A stretch of 64,000 bases of DNA. It comes from CAYMRL01 sp964398985 (GTDB lineage Bacteria; Deinococcota; Deinococci; Deinococcales; Trueperaceae). A program made the position numbers and the translations under genes. The stretch is from assembly GCA_964398985.1 (NCBI GenBank), contig CAYNOS010000005.1, positions 25,078 through 89,077 of the forward strand, in the 5' to 3' direction. The notes under the pieces are model-generated. The model saw only the letters and a list, made by a program, of their open reading frames with translations. It did not search any database and had not been told where the DNA came from. Below, piece after piece: positions 1 to 8,390 of this stretch (within the stretch, counting starts at the first letter, position 1; each line of letters starts with the position of its first letter).

Positions 1-125
1 CAACCGTCCTCAACCTCCAGGCGGAGGGCGAGAGGGCGGCCGAGGCCGGCGCCGTCGTCGGGCGCTTCGGGCCGGAACGCGTGGCGGTCTGGAGACCGGA
101 GAACGGCAGTTGGGTGCCCGCCTGA
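1..125 (+). CDS. C-terminal end of an unidentified protein (5' truncated by window edge)
   Basis: An open frame enters from the left edge (first complete codon at position 3) and stops at TGA 123-125. It gives about 40 residues rich in Ala, Gly, Glu and Arg, ending in WVPA. Codon use is GC-rich at third positions like the real genes nearby, which supports coding. Nothing in this tail identifies a family. It is followed after about 100 nt by a glycosyltransferase gene on the same strand, so it may be the preceding gene of the polysaccharide locus, but that is only positional inference. Confidence 0.45.
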   Translation, partial: TVLNLQAEGERAAEAGAVVGRFGPERVAVWRPENGSWVPA

Positions 126-223
126 ACTGAGACCGCGGGCCGGGCGCCGCAGTTGCGGCCGCCGGCAACTCCGCGCTGCGCTTCCTCACATGGTTGCAGG
201 CAGTGCCCGCGTACCATTCGGCC

Positions 224-1174
224 ATGGCGCCGGAGTCGACTCCCAGGGTCAGCGTGGTGCTGCCCACGTACAGGCGCCCCGACCTGCTCGCCAGGGCAGT
301 CAGGAGCGTCCAGAACCAGTCGCTACCGGAGTGGGAGTTGATCGTCGTCGACGACAACGATCCCGCTGCGCCCGCACGGCTCGCGACCCGCGAGGTCATG
401 CAGCCGCTCCTTGACGATCCGCGCGTTAGGTACCTAGAGCACGAACGCAACCGCGGGGGCTCGGCCGCCAGGAACACCGGCATCGAGGCCGCCCGCGCGC
501 CTCTCGTGGCGTTCCTCGACGACGACGACAGCTGGTATCCACAGAAGCTGGCCGCGCAGGTCGATCGCCTCGAAGGCAGCCCCGAGGACGTGGCCCTCGT
601 CTACTGCTCCTTCAGGCGCGTCGAGCAGGACGGCGCGCACGAGATCGTCAGGCCGCGAGCGGACGCCGGCACCATCGCGGCGCTGCTCACCAGGAACGGG
701 GTCGGCACCACCTCAGCCGTCATGTGCCGCAGAAGCGCGCTGCTCGAGGTCGGAGGCTTCGACGAGACGCTCGCCTCGCGCCAGGACGTCGACCTCTACT
801 TGCGCCTCGCCCTGCGGTTCAAGCTCGTCTACCTCGACGAGGTGCTGCTGGACTTCCACCGCCACGCCGGCGACGCCATCGGCAAGAACATGCTGAAGGC
901 GCTGGAAGCCAACGAGCGCTTCGACGCGAAGCACGCCGAGCTCTACCGGCGGCATCCCGACGCCGCTCACTACCGTCTGCTGACCAAGGGGACCATCCAG
1001 CGGTGGGCGGGCGCGCGCGCGGATGCCAGGCGGACGTTCCTCAGGGCTTGGCGCGCCCGCCCTCTCGACCTACGCGCCCCCGTGGGACTGCTGGCGGCCT
1101 CGCCTCTGGCCGACGCGCTGCGCGCCATACGCCACGCGCTGAGGCGCTCCGGGGCCAGGAGAGCCGAAGGCTGA
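224..1174 (+). CDS. Family 2 (GT-A) glycosyltransferase
   Basis: Predicted cytoplasmic glycosyltransferase of 316 residues that would transfer a sugar from a nucleotide donor to a lipid-linked glycan. The N-terminus has the GT2 start (VSVVLPTYRRPDLL), then the VVDDND nucleotide-binding segment near residue 42 and the metal-binding FLDDDDSW motif near residue 97. The C-terminus is a helical Arg/Ala-rich tail with no membrane segment. ATG 224 is chosen because the recognisable fold begins eight residues later; a TTG at 194 is in frame, and neither has a convincing ribosome-binding site. The stop overlaps the next start (TGATG), so the gene is translationally coupled to the following GT4 gene. 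Donor and acceptor cannot be told from sequence. Confidence 0.85.
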   Translation: MAPESTPRVSVVLPTYRRPDLLARAVRSVQNQSLPEWELIVVDDNDPAAPARLATREVMQPLLDDPRVRYLEHERNRGGSAARNTGIEAARAPLVAFLDDDDSWYPQKLAAQVDRLEGSPEDVALVYCSFRRVEQDGAHEIVRPRADAGTIAALLTRNGVGTTSAVMCRRSALLEVGGFDETLASRQDVDLYLRLALRFKLVYLDEVLLDFHRHAGDAIGKNMLKALEANERFDAKHAELYRRHPDAAHYRLLTKGTIQRWAGARADARRTFLRAWRARPLDLRAPVGLLAASPLADALRAIRHALRRSGARRAEG

Positions 1175-2286
1175 TGCGCATACTGTTCGTCGCGCCCCGC
1201 TACCACACCAACCAGCACCCGCTGGTCAAGGCGCTCCTGGCCAAGGGTCACGAGGTGCGCTTCCACGTCCTCAGGTCGTCACCTTACGAGAACCACTCCC
1301 TGCTCACCCCCGAGGTCCTCGCCACCTGGAAGCCCATGGATCGCCTGCTGGACCGGATAGCCCAGCGCGGGCGGCGCTTCGATAGGACCAACTACGCGTT
1401 CCCGGCGATCGGCGCCTACTTCGCGAAGGTTCGCGCATGGCGTCCCGATCTGATGGTGGTCCGCAACCCTCAGCACTTCAGTTCCCTGATCGCTCTGATC
1501 GCGGCCAGATGGTTCGACGTGCGAACCGTCCTCTACACCCAAGGACCGGTTCACGCCGTCACCAACTCATCGGTACGGGTTCTCAGGGGGCTGATCAGCC
1601 GCCTGGCCGGCGGGCACTGGATGTCGCCCGTGCTTGGAGATACCGCCCGGGCACCGCAAGCGCATCGGCGCTTCCACTATGTGCCGTTCGCTGCCGACAA
1701 GAACGTGATGCCCAAGACCGGTTGGTTCCGTGGGGATCGCGTGAACATCCTCGGCATCGGCAAGTTCGTCGCGAGGAAGAACCATCTGCTGTTGATCCGT
1801 GCGGTGGAGAGACTGAAGGAGCTCGCGCCAGTCACCCTGTCCCTCGTCGGAGAGGTCTCGACCACCGTTCATCGCCGTGGCCTCGAGGAGGTCGAGAACT
1901 ACCTGCGAGAGCATCGGCTCGAGGAGCTAGTCAACATCACCGTCAACGTTCAGCACGCCGCGATGCACGAGATCTACTTGGCGCACGACGTCTTCGTGCT
2001 CGCCAGCCGCAACGAGCCAGCCTCGGTTGCCGTGCTCGAGGCGATGGCACACGGTCTGCCGGTGATGTGCAGCACGACCAACGGGACCCGCCATGACGTC
2101 AAGGACGGCGTCAACGGCTACGTCTTCGAGAGCGGGAACGAAGACGATCTCGTCGCCAAGCTCGGCGTCATCGTGTCCGACCGCGCGCTGATCCGATCGA
2201 TGGGCGCAGCCTCTCGTGAGATCGCCATGACCGATCACGATCCCGATCTGGTGGCCGACCGGCTGTTGGCATTGGCGGACGCATGA
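1174..2286 (+). CDS. GT4 family (GT-B) glycosyltransferase
   Basis: A 370-residue GT-B glycosyltransferase. The N-terminal half begins MRILFVAPRYHTNQHP and forms the acceptor domain. The C-terminal half has the GT4 donor-site pattern: IGKFVARKNHLLLIRAVE, then SRNEPASVAVLEAMAHG near residues 278-293, which contains the E-x7-E motif of retaining enzymes (EPASVAVLE). Its ATG overlaps the previous stop by 1 nt, and its own stop overlaps the next ATG (ATGA), so it sits in a tight operon between a GT2 enzyme and a Wzy/WaaL-like protein. This arrangement fits assembly of a repeat unit on undecaprenyl pyrophosphate. Sugar specificity is unknown. Confidence 0.87.
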   Translation: MRILFVAPRYHTNQHPLVKALLAKGHEVRFHVLRSSPYENHSLLTPEVLATWKPMDRLLDRIAQRGRRFDRTNYAFPAIGAYFAKVRAWRPDLMVVRNPQHFSSLIALIAARWFDVRTVLYTQGPVHAVTNSSVRVLRGLISRLAGGHWMSPVLGDTARAPQAHRRFHYVPFAADKNVMPKTGWFRGDRVNILGIGKFVARKNHLLLIRAVERLKELAPVTLSLVGEVSTTVHRRGLEEVENYLREHRLEELVNITVNVQHAAMHEIYLAHDVFVLASRNEPASVAVLEAMAHGLPVMCSTTNGTRHDVKDGVNGYVFESGNEDDLVAKLGVIVSDRALIRSMGAASREIAMTDHDPDLVADRLLALADA

Positions 2287-3563
2287 TCACCGCCTTGGAG
2301 CGCGAAGGTTCGGGGCTGCCTGACACCACGACGTCTCCCGCCATCTCACGAGCTACCGGCGTCGCGCGCTGGGCGGTGATGCTGTTCGTGGCCAGCATTC
2401 CGTACGCGGATGGCATCGCGATCGCCGGCCTCGGAAGCGTCAGTCGAGTGCTGGGACTGAGCGCTCTGGTGCTGACGCTGTGGGCCACGGTGAGCAAGAA
2501 CGGCGTGCGACTCAGGGCCCCTTCCGTCTTCATCGTGGGCAGCGGGGCCTTCGTGACCTGGCTCCTCGCCTCCTACTTCTGGAGCGCCTTTCCCATGGTC
2601 ACGCTCTCGAACGTCTTCACGATGATCCAGTTGCTCGCGCTCGTGTGGCTGGTCCACGAGACGTCCAGGGGAACCACTGAGCTGGCGTCTCTGATGCAGG
2701 CGTTCGTCGTCGGCGTGTACCTGCTCATCGGCACCACCGTCTTCCGGGTTCTGACCAGCACCGACCTGGGCTTCAGGGATCTCGGCGGGTTCAACCCCAA
2801 CGGTTTCGCGATCGTCGCCTCGCTGGCACTGCCGATGGCCTGGTTCCTGCAAGCGCGCGACGCCCAACCGGACGCCCTTCGGAGACGGCCGCTGCCGCTC
2901 CGCCTCCTCAACGCCTTCTACCCCGTCGCGGCCCTCTCGGCGCTGGTGCTCGCCGCGTCGCGTGGAGGGCTGCTGGTCATGCTGACTTGCCTGATCATCA
3001 TCCCGCTCACCCTCAACCGGCTCGCTTGGTGGCGTCGCGTGGTGCTCGCGCTGGCACTGGCGGGCGCCACCACGGCTCTGGCGCTCCTGGCGCCAACCGT
3101 CTTCCCGGAACTGCAAGCCAGCATCGAGCGGCTGTCCGGCGTCACGGACGAGTTGACCACTGGGACCTTGACCGGACGCACGACCATCTGGGCCCAGGGT
3201 CTGGAGTTCGTCAAGGACTCACCGGTGATCGGCTCAGGCGCCGGCACCTTCGCGTACCTGCACCAGGCCGCGACCGGGGAGTTCCGGTCGGCTCACAACG
3301 CCTTCCTGGCCGTCGCCGTGGGTTCAGGCAGCATCGGGCTGCTGCTGTTCGTCATCCTCATCGCAGCGTCGGCGGTTGCCGCCATGCGGTCGAGCCCGGA
3401 AGTCAGACCCTACCTGCTGGTCCTGCTCGCGGCGCTGGTGGTGTCGATGCTGCCCGCCAACACCGACAACGACAAGTTCATGTGGCTGGTGCTCGCGCTG
3501 GTGGGATCGCAAGCTCCAACCTTCATCGTTGCTGACAGCAAGCCTCGGCCGGCAGGCCGCTGA
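2283..3563 (+). CDS. O-antigen ligase/polymerase-like (Wzy/WaaL) membrane protein
   Basis: A 426-residue integral membrane protein with about ten to twelve hydrophobic segments, starting WAVMLFVASIPYADG. It has the Wzy_C/WaaL layout: an ASRGG motif after a helix near residues 225-230, a long extracytoplasmic loop containing LTGRTTIWAQGLEFV near residue 296, and a HNAFLAVAVGSG segment near residue 338. The family includes O-antigen polymerases, lipid A ligases and protein O-oligosaccharyltransferases, which cannot be separated by sequence inspection alone. The start overlaps the upstream GT4 stop by 4 nt. In this locus it probably polymerises or transfers the undecaprenyl-linked glycan on the outer face of the inner membrane. 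Confidence 0.83.
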   Translation: MITALEREGSGLPDTTTSPAISRATGVARWAVMLFVASIPYADGIAIAGLGSVSRVLGLSALVLTLWATVSKNGVRLRAPSVFIVGSGAFVTWLLASYFWSAFPMVTLSNVFTMIQLLALVWLVHETSRGTTELASLMQAFVVGVYLLIGTTVFRVLTSTDLGFRDLGGFNPNGFAIVASLALPMAWFLQARDAQPDALRRRPLPLRLLNAFYPVAALSALVLAASRGGLLVMLTCLIIIPLTLNRLAWWRRVVLALALAGATTALALLAPTVFPELQASIERLSGVTDELTTGTLTGRTTIWAQGLEFVKDSPVIGSGAGTFAYLHQAATGEFRSAHNAFLAVAVGSGSIGLLLFVILIAASAVAAMRSSPEVRPYLLVLLAALVVSMLPANTDNDKFMWLVLALVGSQAPTFIVADSKPRPAGR

Positions 3564-3594
3564 GTCCGATGGTCGACGGAACCGCCGAGGTCTC

Positions 3595-4692
3595 TTGAGC
3601 AGCAGCATCTGCCTGTTCCTTCCACGGCTCACCGGAGGCGGCGCGGAGCGCGTCATGGTGCAGCTCGCGAGCGGCCTACGCCGCCGCGGTCACGCGATCG
3701 ATCTGGTGCTCGCGTCGGCGGCCGGTCCCTACCTGAGCGAGGTGGACGCGGACGTCAACATCGTCGATCTGGGCCGCGCCAGCGTGCGAGCTGCTTGGCC
3801 CGGATTGGTGCGGTACCTGCGCGAACAGCGACCCTCTGCAGCCCTTTCGACCCTCCACTACAGCAACATCGCGCTGATGGCGGCCGCCAAGGTGGCGCGC
3901 TCAGGCACGCGCGTTTACCTGCGGGAAGCCACGACGCCGACCGCCGTCAAGTTGCGACCCAACGACGTCAAGGCGTTGACCATCCGGGCGCTTCTGAAGG
4001 TCGCGTATCGCGCAGCGAACGGCGTGATCGCCGTTTCGAACGGCGTCGCGCAGGACCTGACCGACAACCTAGGGCTCGACGCCGCGCGAGTCCACACCAT
4101 CTACAACCCGGTGGTGGACGAGCAGCTCTTCGCCGCGTCGAAGGTCGAACTCGAGGACCCATGGTTCGGCCTCGAGAACGACCACGTCCTCCTCGCCGTC
4201 GGGCGTCTCATTGCCGACAAGGACTACGCGTCGCAACTCAGGGCCCTGAGCCGCGTCCGCGAGGAGCTCGACGCCGGCCTGGTGATCCTCGGAGAAGGAC
4301 CCGAACGAGAGAGGCTCGAGCGCCTCGTGGGCGAACTGGGCGTCGAGGAGCACGTCAGGATGCCCGGCTTCGTCGGCAACCCCTTCGCGCACATGGCGCG
4401 CGCCTCGTTGTTCGTGCTCTCTTCCGTTCGCGAAGGGCTTCCCGGGGTCCTCATACAGGCGCTCGCCTGCGGATGTCCGGTGGTCTCTACCGATTGCCGG
4501 AGCGGGCCGAGCGAGATACTGGCCGGCGGGAAGTACGGGGCCCTGGTTCCGGTCGGCGATCCCGCCGCCCTGGCCGACGCGATCACGGCCGCGCTTCGGG
4601 TGGCACCGGATCGAGCCGCGCTGGTCGCACGGAGCCTGGACTTCTCGAGCGCAGCCAGCATCCAGGCCTACGAGAACCTGCTAGTTGGCTAG
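3595..4692 (+). CDS. GT4 family glycosyltransferase
   Basis: A 365-residue GT-B enzyme. The N-terminal domain opens with CLFLPRLTGGGAERVMVQLA, the TGGAE-type motif of enzymes adding hexoses or HexNAc to lipid-linked glycans. The C-terminal domain has AVGRLIADKDYASQL and SVREGLPGVLIQALACG near residues 276-293, with E-x7-Q in place of the usual E-x7-E. TTG 3595 is chosen because GAGG lies 4 nt upstream and the fold starts immediately after it; no in-frame ATG precedes the conserved start. It lies 31 nt after the Wzy/WaaL-like gene and ends the first gene cluster. The following 420 nt are non-coding. Confidence 0.83.
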   Translation: MSSSICLFLPRLTGGGAERVMVQLASGLRRRGHAIDLVLASAAGPYLSEVDADVNIVDLGRASVRAAWPGLVRYLREQRPSAALSTLHYSNIALMAAAKVARSGTRVYLREATTPTAVKLRPNDVKALTIRALLKVAYRAANGVIAVSNGVAQDLTDNLGLDAARVHTIYNPVVDEQLFAASKVELEDPWFGLENDHVLLAVGRLIADKDYASQLRALSRVREELDAGLVILGEGPERERLERLVGELGVEEHVRMPGFVGNPFAHMARASLFVLSSVREGLPGVLIQALACGCPVVSTDCRSGPSEILAGGKYGALVPVGDPAALADAITAALRVAPDRAALVARSLDFSSAASIQAYENLLVG

Positions 4693-4703
4693 CAGCTCGG
4701 AGC

Positions 4704-4756
4704 CTCTCAGTTCTCTCAGCCCATTCTCAGCCACTCTCATCCTCCAGCGTTAGGGT
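4704..4756 (+). promoter_or_regulatory. Four CTCTCAG-type direct repeats upstream of a -10 element
   Basis: Copies of CTCTCAG (or one-base variants) start at 4704, 4713, 4724 and 4734, i.e. every 9-11 bp, so they lie on one face of the helix. TAGGGT follows at 4751-4756 and could be the -10. The last repeat occupies the place of the -35 box, and no good -35 hexamer is seen. Helically phased heptamer direct repeats replacing the -35 are typical of PhoB/OmpR-type response regulators acting as class II activators. The regulator itself is not in the window. The predicted transcript would start near 4763. Confidence 0.55.
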
Positions 4757-4762
4757 GTGAGA

Positions 4763-5112
4763 GGCTTCGGCGCAAGCAGCGTGGGAGTTGCATTACCAGG
4801 CGGCAGCCGATCGCGGTCGGACGAGCCGCAGGGAGGAGCAACCGACCTGAACTAGCCGTTGTATCTTGTGCAGTGGTTGCTTATGAGGCTTTTCATAGGC
4901 AACGCAGGACCCGGGACGTAGCCTAGCTACAAACCCGTTGGGGAGGCGCAGTTCTCCTCAGAGACAGTGAAACCCATCCTTAATTTGGGCGCCTTGGATG
5001 GGCGGAGTCAGTGGCGCAACCGGCTGGGCGAGAGTGGCGCGTTTCTTTTTTGCCCTCTGCCCCCATTGGATACGGCGAGCTCCTTAGCCGTAAGGGAAGA
5101 GGGTATTGCTCA
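4763..5112 (+). ncRNA. Long structured 5' leader with mutually exclusive helices (candidate cis-regulatory RNA)
   Basis: This 350-nt stretch has no plausible gene. It contains nested helices GTTGC 4787/GCAAC 4838, GCGGC 4800/GCCGC 4825 and CCGAT 4807/GTCGG 4816. A hairpin follows at 4876-4903 (GTTGC and TATGA arms), then CGGG 4912/CCCG 4934 enclosing GTAGC/GCTAC, and CCCATCC 4973/GGATGGG 4996. GCAACC 4838-4843 can instead pair with GGTTGC 4875-4880, which breaks both flanking helices. A U-rich run at 5042-5051 follows a GC hairpin and resembles a terminator. Near the start codon, TACGGC 5071/GCCGTA 5087 competes with CCTTA 5082/TAAGG 5091, and the latter covers the ribosome-binding site. I could not match it to a known riboswitch class. 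Confidence 0.5.
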
Positions 5113-7059
5113 ATGCACCTAGGTCTGCGTGCGGCCTCCCGGCGCGCGAACGTTTCCCGAAGAGCATTCGCAGTTTTCTCGATCGTCCTGGTTTCCCTTC
5201 TGGCAGCCTGCGGAACCAGCGAGTTGGAGCCCGCCTCCACGATCACAGCATTCATACCGATCGAAGCCGAGTTCGCCAACGTCGCGGCCGACTTCGCGAC
5301 CGGATTCGACGACTCCGCCTCCAATCAGGAGTTCCTGATGCAGCAAGCGGACACCGTGCTCGGGACCGGAGGCAGCGAAGAGGCCTGGATCGACGTCACG
5401 GTTCCGACCTCGGGCGAGTACACGCTCTGGGCGCGGCTCAGGGCAGACCGAAAGGACGGAGACGCAACCTACCTGGGATTCAACCAGACCACTCGCCGCG
5501 TCTTCCCAGTGACACTCGGCGAGTACGTGTGGCTCGAGATCGACACCTACTACTTGATGCCAGGGGATCACAGGATCAGCATCGGCAGCGGTGAGCCCGG
5601 GGTGCGCCTCGATCTCATGGTCGTCACGAACATCGAGGCCTTGACCTCGTACGACCTGAGCACCTGGTTCGCGTCGTACGATCCGGCAGACCCAGCGGTC
5701 ACTCCGCCCGGAGACCCGGACCCCACCCCTCCGACTCAGCCGGCACCCAAGCCGCCGGCAGGTTCACCGCCCGGCACCAGGACCTGGATGTCGCTGCGCG
5801 GCGACCCGTCCTTCGAACGCTCGTCATTGTCGAGCGATGCGCGCCTCTGGTACGACCGTCTGTGGGCCGCCATCGGCAACCCCGACGCCGTCGTCGACAT
5901 CGAAGCGGTCTCGAAGTCCGACGATGCCTACGCGTACGCCAGAGAAGTCTCGATGCACAACCACGCGCTGCTCCTCGCTCTCAGAGCCACGGGCGACCTG
6001 CGGTTCCTGGACGAGGTCGACGTACTCGCTCAGAACATGCGGGCGAACCTGTCCGACGGCTGGTGCGGAGGGGTCAGCAGCACCTTGAGCAAGCCAGGCT
6101 ACGGGACGATCCATGCCAAGGACGGCTACTTGAACTTCCGGCGTCGCGGCGGTGGAGACTCAGGCACCGAGCCGTACTGCCGAGACACGGCCGACCTCGA
6201 GGAGACCTTGCTTCACGGCCAGCTCTCGCTCGTCATGTACGCCTATCACGTCAACCGCGACCTGAAGAGCCCGGCCGGCGTCGACTACGGCGAACGCGCG
6301 GACTTCTGGCTCGACTACCTGCAGAATCACTTCGAGGAGAAGTGGCGCGAGCGGTCCGGCACGAGCTACCCGGACATGGACTTCATCTCCGCGAAGTTCT
6401 GCCACACCTACGGCCAGTTCAACCTCTACTACTACTACGTCGGCTCCACTCTCGAGGACCTCGGCGACGCTCAGGCTCAGACCTACCTCTCCTTCGCCCG
6501 CGAGATGACCGACGACATGTTCGAGGTGCGCTACCAACCTGGCAAGCGGCCTGGCGGGTTCATGACGACATCCACGCCGCTGGGACCGGCCGTCGTCTAC
6601 TCGTTCGGGGCTCCGGGCCAGACGATCAACGGCGATGCGGTCAACATGGAGGCGTGCCCGACGACGTACTCCAGGTACATGACCGCCGCCAACCTCGAGA
6701 TGTACTTCGAAGGTTTCCACCGCTGGGACGACGACATCATGTCCAAGATCGCCAACGGCTACGCGCACTTCGTCATGGACACCTCGAGCCTCAAGTCACG
6801 ATCTGAGCCGTTCGCGGCCGGCGTGACCGGAAGCAAGACCGTCGAGGGCATCCCCGCCACCACCTATCGCGATCGCATCAGCGTCTATCGCTACGCTGTC
6901 AGCACGATCGCGCTCCTCGGCCTCTGGGACGGCAGCGGCAAGATCGATGACATCAACGAACAGGCTTTCGACAACACCGAGAGCAGCCCCAACACCCCGG
7001 ACAGGGTTCAGCTGCCGGCGTCGTTCCTCGTGCGGGCGGTGATCGACTCCGCCCAGTAG
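5113..7059 (+). CDS. Secreted lipoprotein with CBM-like domain and (alpha/alpha) toroid domain
   Basis: A 648-residue predicted lipoprotein. The signal peptide ends in the lipobox LLAAC with Cys33. Residues about 45-175 look like a CBM6/35-type beta-sandwich (IEAEFANVA at the start, GEYTLWARLRA in the middle). A Pro-rich linker (about 195-220) leads to a roughly 420-residue helical region containing HNHALLLALRATGDLRFLDE, FWLDYLQNHFEEKW and FNLYYYYVGS, which resembles the (alpha/alpha) toroid of alginate/heparin lyases and uronate epimerases. The start is ATG 5113, preceded by GGGAAGAGGG; upstream in-frame starts fall in the structured leader. The helical region is clearly paralogous to the lipoprotein at 8391-9794. 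Inference: modification or degradation of the locus' own uronic-acid polymer. Catalytic residues were not identified. Confidence 0.75.
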   Translation: MHLGLRAASRRANVSRRAFAVFSIVLVSLLAACGTSELEPASTITAFIPIEAEFANVAADFATGFDDSASNQEFLMQQADTVLGTGGSEEAWIDVTVPTSGEYTLWARLRADRKDGDATYLGFNQTTRRVFPVTLGEYVWLEIDTYYLMPGDHRISIGSGEPGVRLDLMVVTNIEALTSYDLSTWFASYDPADPAVTPPGDPDPTPPTQPAPKPPAGSPPGTRTWMSLRGDPSFERSSLSSDARLWYDRLWAAIGNPDAVVDIEAVSKSDDAYAYAREVSMHNHALLLALRATGDLRFLDEVDVLAQNMRANLSDGWCGGVSSTLSKPGYGTIHAKDGYLNFRRRGGGDSGTEPYCRDTADLEETLLHGQLSLVMYAYHVNRDLKSPAGVDYGERADFWLDYLQNHFEEKWRERSGTSYPDMDFISAKFCHTYGQFNLYYYYVGSTLEDLGDAQAQTYLSFAREMTDDMFEVRYQPGKRPGGFMTTSTPLGPAVVYSFGAPGQTINGDAVNMEACPTTYSRYMTAANLEMYFEGFHRWDDDIMSKIANGYAHFVMDTSSLKSRSEPFAAGVTGSKTVEGIPATTYRDRISVYRYAVSTIALLGLWDGSGKIDDINEQAFDNTESSPNTPDRVQLPASFLVRAVIDSAQ

Positions 7060-7077
7060 CCCACCGCCACTCCAGCG

Positions 7078-7115
7078 CCGGGCGCCCTGAGCCGCGAAAG
7101 CGGTGGGGCGCCCGG
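7078..7115 (+). terminator. Strong 10-bp hairpin, possible terminator or mRNA-stabilising element
   Basis: CCGGGCGCCC at 7078-7087 pairs perfectly with GGGCGCCCGG at 7106-7115. The loop holds a second small hairpin, CCGC-GAAA-GCGG (7092-7103), with a GNRA tetraloop. No U-tract follows. It lies 18 nt after the lipoprotein stop and 38 nt before the next start. It could be a U-less terminator, a 3' stabiliser or an intra-operon attenuator. Confidence 0.5.
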
Positions 7116-7153
7116 TCGCCGTGACGGCCCAAGGCGCAGGGTACGCGGGGATA

Positions 7154-8377
7154 ATGGTTCGCGTGTTCATCTCCTACGTGACCATGGAGTTCCCGTCTCC
7201 GGCCGAGACCTTCGCATCCAATGAGGTGCGTTTCCTGAGCGCCACTGGTCTTCGCGTCGCGGTCCATGCGCTCAGGCCCGCTCACCCCGATGCCGACAAG
7301 ATGGTCCGCGACCGGGGTCTGAGCGGCGTGGCCATGAGTCACAACGGACCGGCTGCGAGCCTGGTGGGCTTGCTCGCCGCGTTCAAGCGGCCGCGTCTGC
7401 TATGGCGAACGCTGGTGTGGCTGTGGCACGAGACCGCCCACCGCAGGCTGGACCTCGTCAAGGCGCTGGGCTTGCTCCCTCGCGCGTTCGCCGTCCTGGA
7501 CGACCTGAGACGCGATCCCCCGGACGTCGTCCACATCTACTGGGGTCACTACCCGGCCGTCGTCGGCTACCTCGTTCACAACGAGATGCCGGACGTGGTC
7601 CTGACGATCGGCCTGAGCGCGTACGACCTGGTGAGTCGCTTCGGTCCTTCGGTGACCGTGGCGCACAAGGCCGCCTTCGTGAAGACCCAAGCCGCCGTCA
7701 ACATCGAGGACATCAAGGCGTTCACCGGGCTAACCGACGACCGCATCGAGGTGGTCTACAACGGGGTGGATCTGGAGCGGATCGCGGCTTCCAGCGCGGG
7801 GATCGAGAGATCGCCTCGGCAGCTGATCACCGTCGGTCGCCTGGAACCGGGGAAGGCGATGGAGGACGTCCTGCAGGCCTTCGCCTCGGTCGTTGCGGTG
7901 GTGCCGGCGGCCACGCTGAGAGTGTTGGGGGACGGCAGCCAACGCGAAGCGCTCGAGCGACTCGCTGACCAGCTGGGAATCGGCAACTCGGTGCGGTTCG
8001 AGGGACACCTCGAGCACAGCCGCGTCATCGCGACCATGGCTGCGTCAGAAGCCCTCTTGTTCCTCTCCAGGTCGCCGTCCGAGCGGCTGCCGAACGTGGT
8101 GAAGGAGGCGATGGCCTGCGGCTGCGTCTGCGTGACCACCCGAACCCCCGGCATCGAGGAGTTGGTGATCGACGGGGTGACCGGTTTCCTGGTGGACCCG
8201 GGCGACGTCGCCGGCAGTGCCGCAAGGATCACGTCCCTCCTCAACGGGGAGCTCGACACCAAGCAGATGCGAGGGCGGGCCCGTGCCCATATCGAGGAGT
8301 CTTTCGACCTGCGGCGGACTGCCGGGCGGCTAGCCTCCCTGTGGGAGACGACCTTGAACTCGCGTCGTCACTCGTGA
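7154..8377 (+). CDS. GT4 family glycosyltransferase
   Basis: A 407-residue GT-B glycosyltransferase. The C-terminal donor domain is clear: ITVGRLEPGKAMEDVLQAF, then SRSPSERLPNVVKEAMACG, where the usual E-x7-E motif is represented by ERLPNVVKE. The middle segment DVVHIYWGHYPAVVGYLVH suits the acceptor domain. ATG 7154 is the first good start; GTG 7163 is an alternative, because GATAAT at 7150-7155 lies 7 nt before it and could serve as the -10 of a leaderless message. It stands alone between the two paralogous lipoproteins and ends 13 nt from the convergent one. Specificity is unknown. Confidence 0.84.
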   Translation: MVRVFISYVTMEFPSPAETFASNEVRFLSATGLRVAVHALRPAHPDADKMVRDRGLSGVAMSHNGPAASLVGLLAAFKRPRLLWRTLVWLWHETAHRRLDLVKALGLLPRAFAVLDDLRRDPPDVVHIYWGHYPAVVGYLVHNEMPDVVLTIGLSAYDLVSRFGPSVTVAHKAAFVKTQAAVNIEDIKAFTGLTDDRIEVVYNGVDLERIAASSAGIERSPRQLITVGRLEPGKAMEDVLQAFASVVAVVPAATLRVLGDGSQREALERLADQLGIGNSVRFEGHLEHSRVIATMAASEALLFLSRSPSERLPNVVKEAMACGCVCVTTRTPGIEELVIDGVTGFLVDPGDVAGSAARITSLLNGELDTKQMRGRARAHIEESFDLRRTAGRLASLWETTLNSRRHS

Positions 8378-8390
8378 CGGCGGGCCCTGC

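Noticed and set aside
4843..4856. ACCTGAACTAG in the leader, compared with the TPP riboswitch core
   Set aside because: The matching CTGAGA element and the rest of the TPP fold are missing, and the downstream gene has nothing to do with thiamine.
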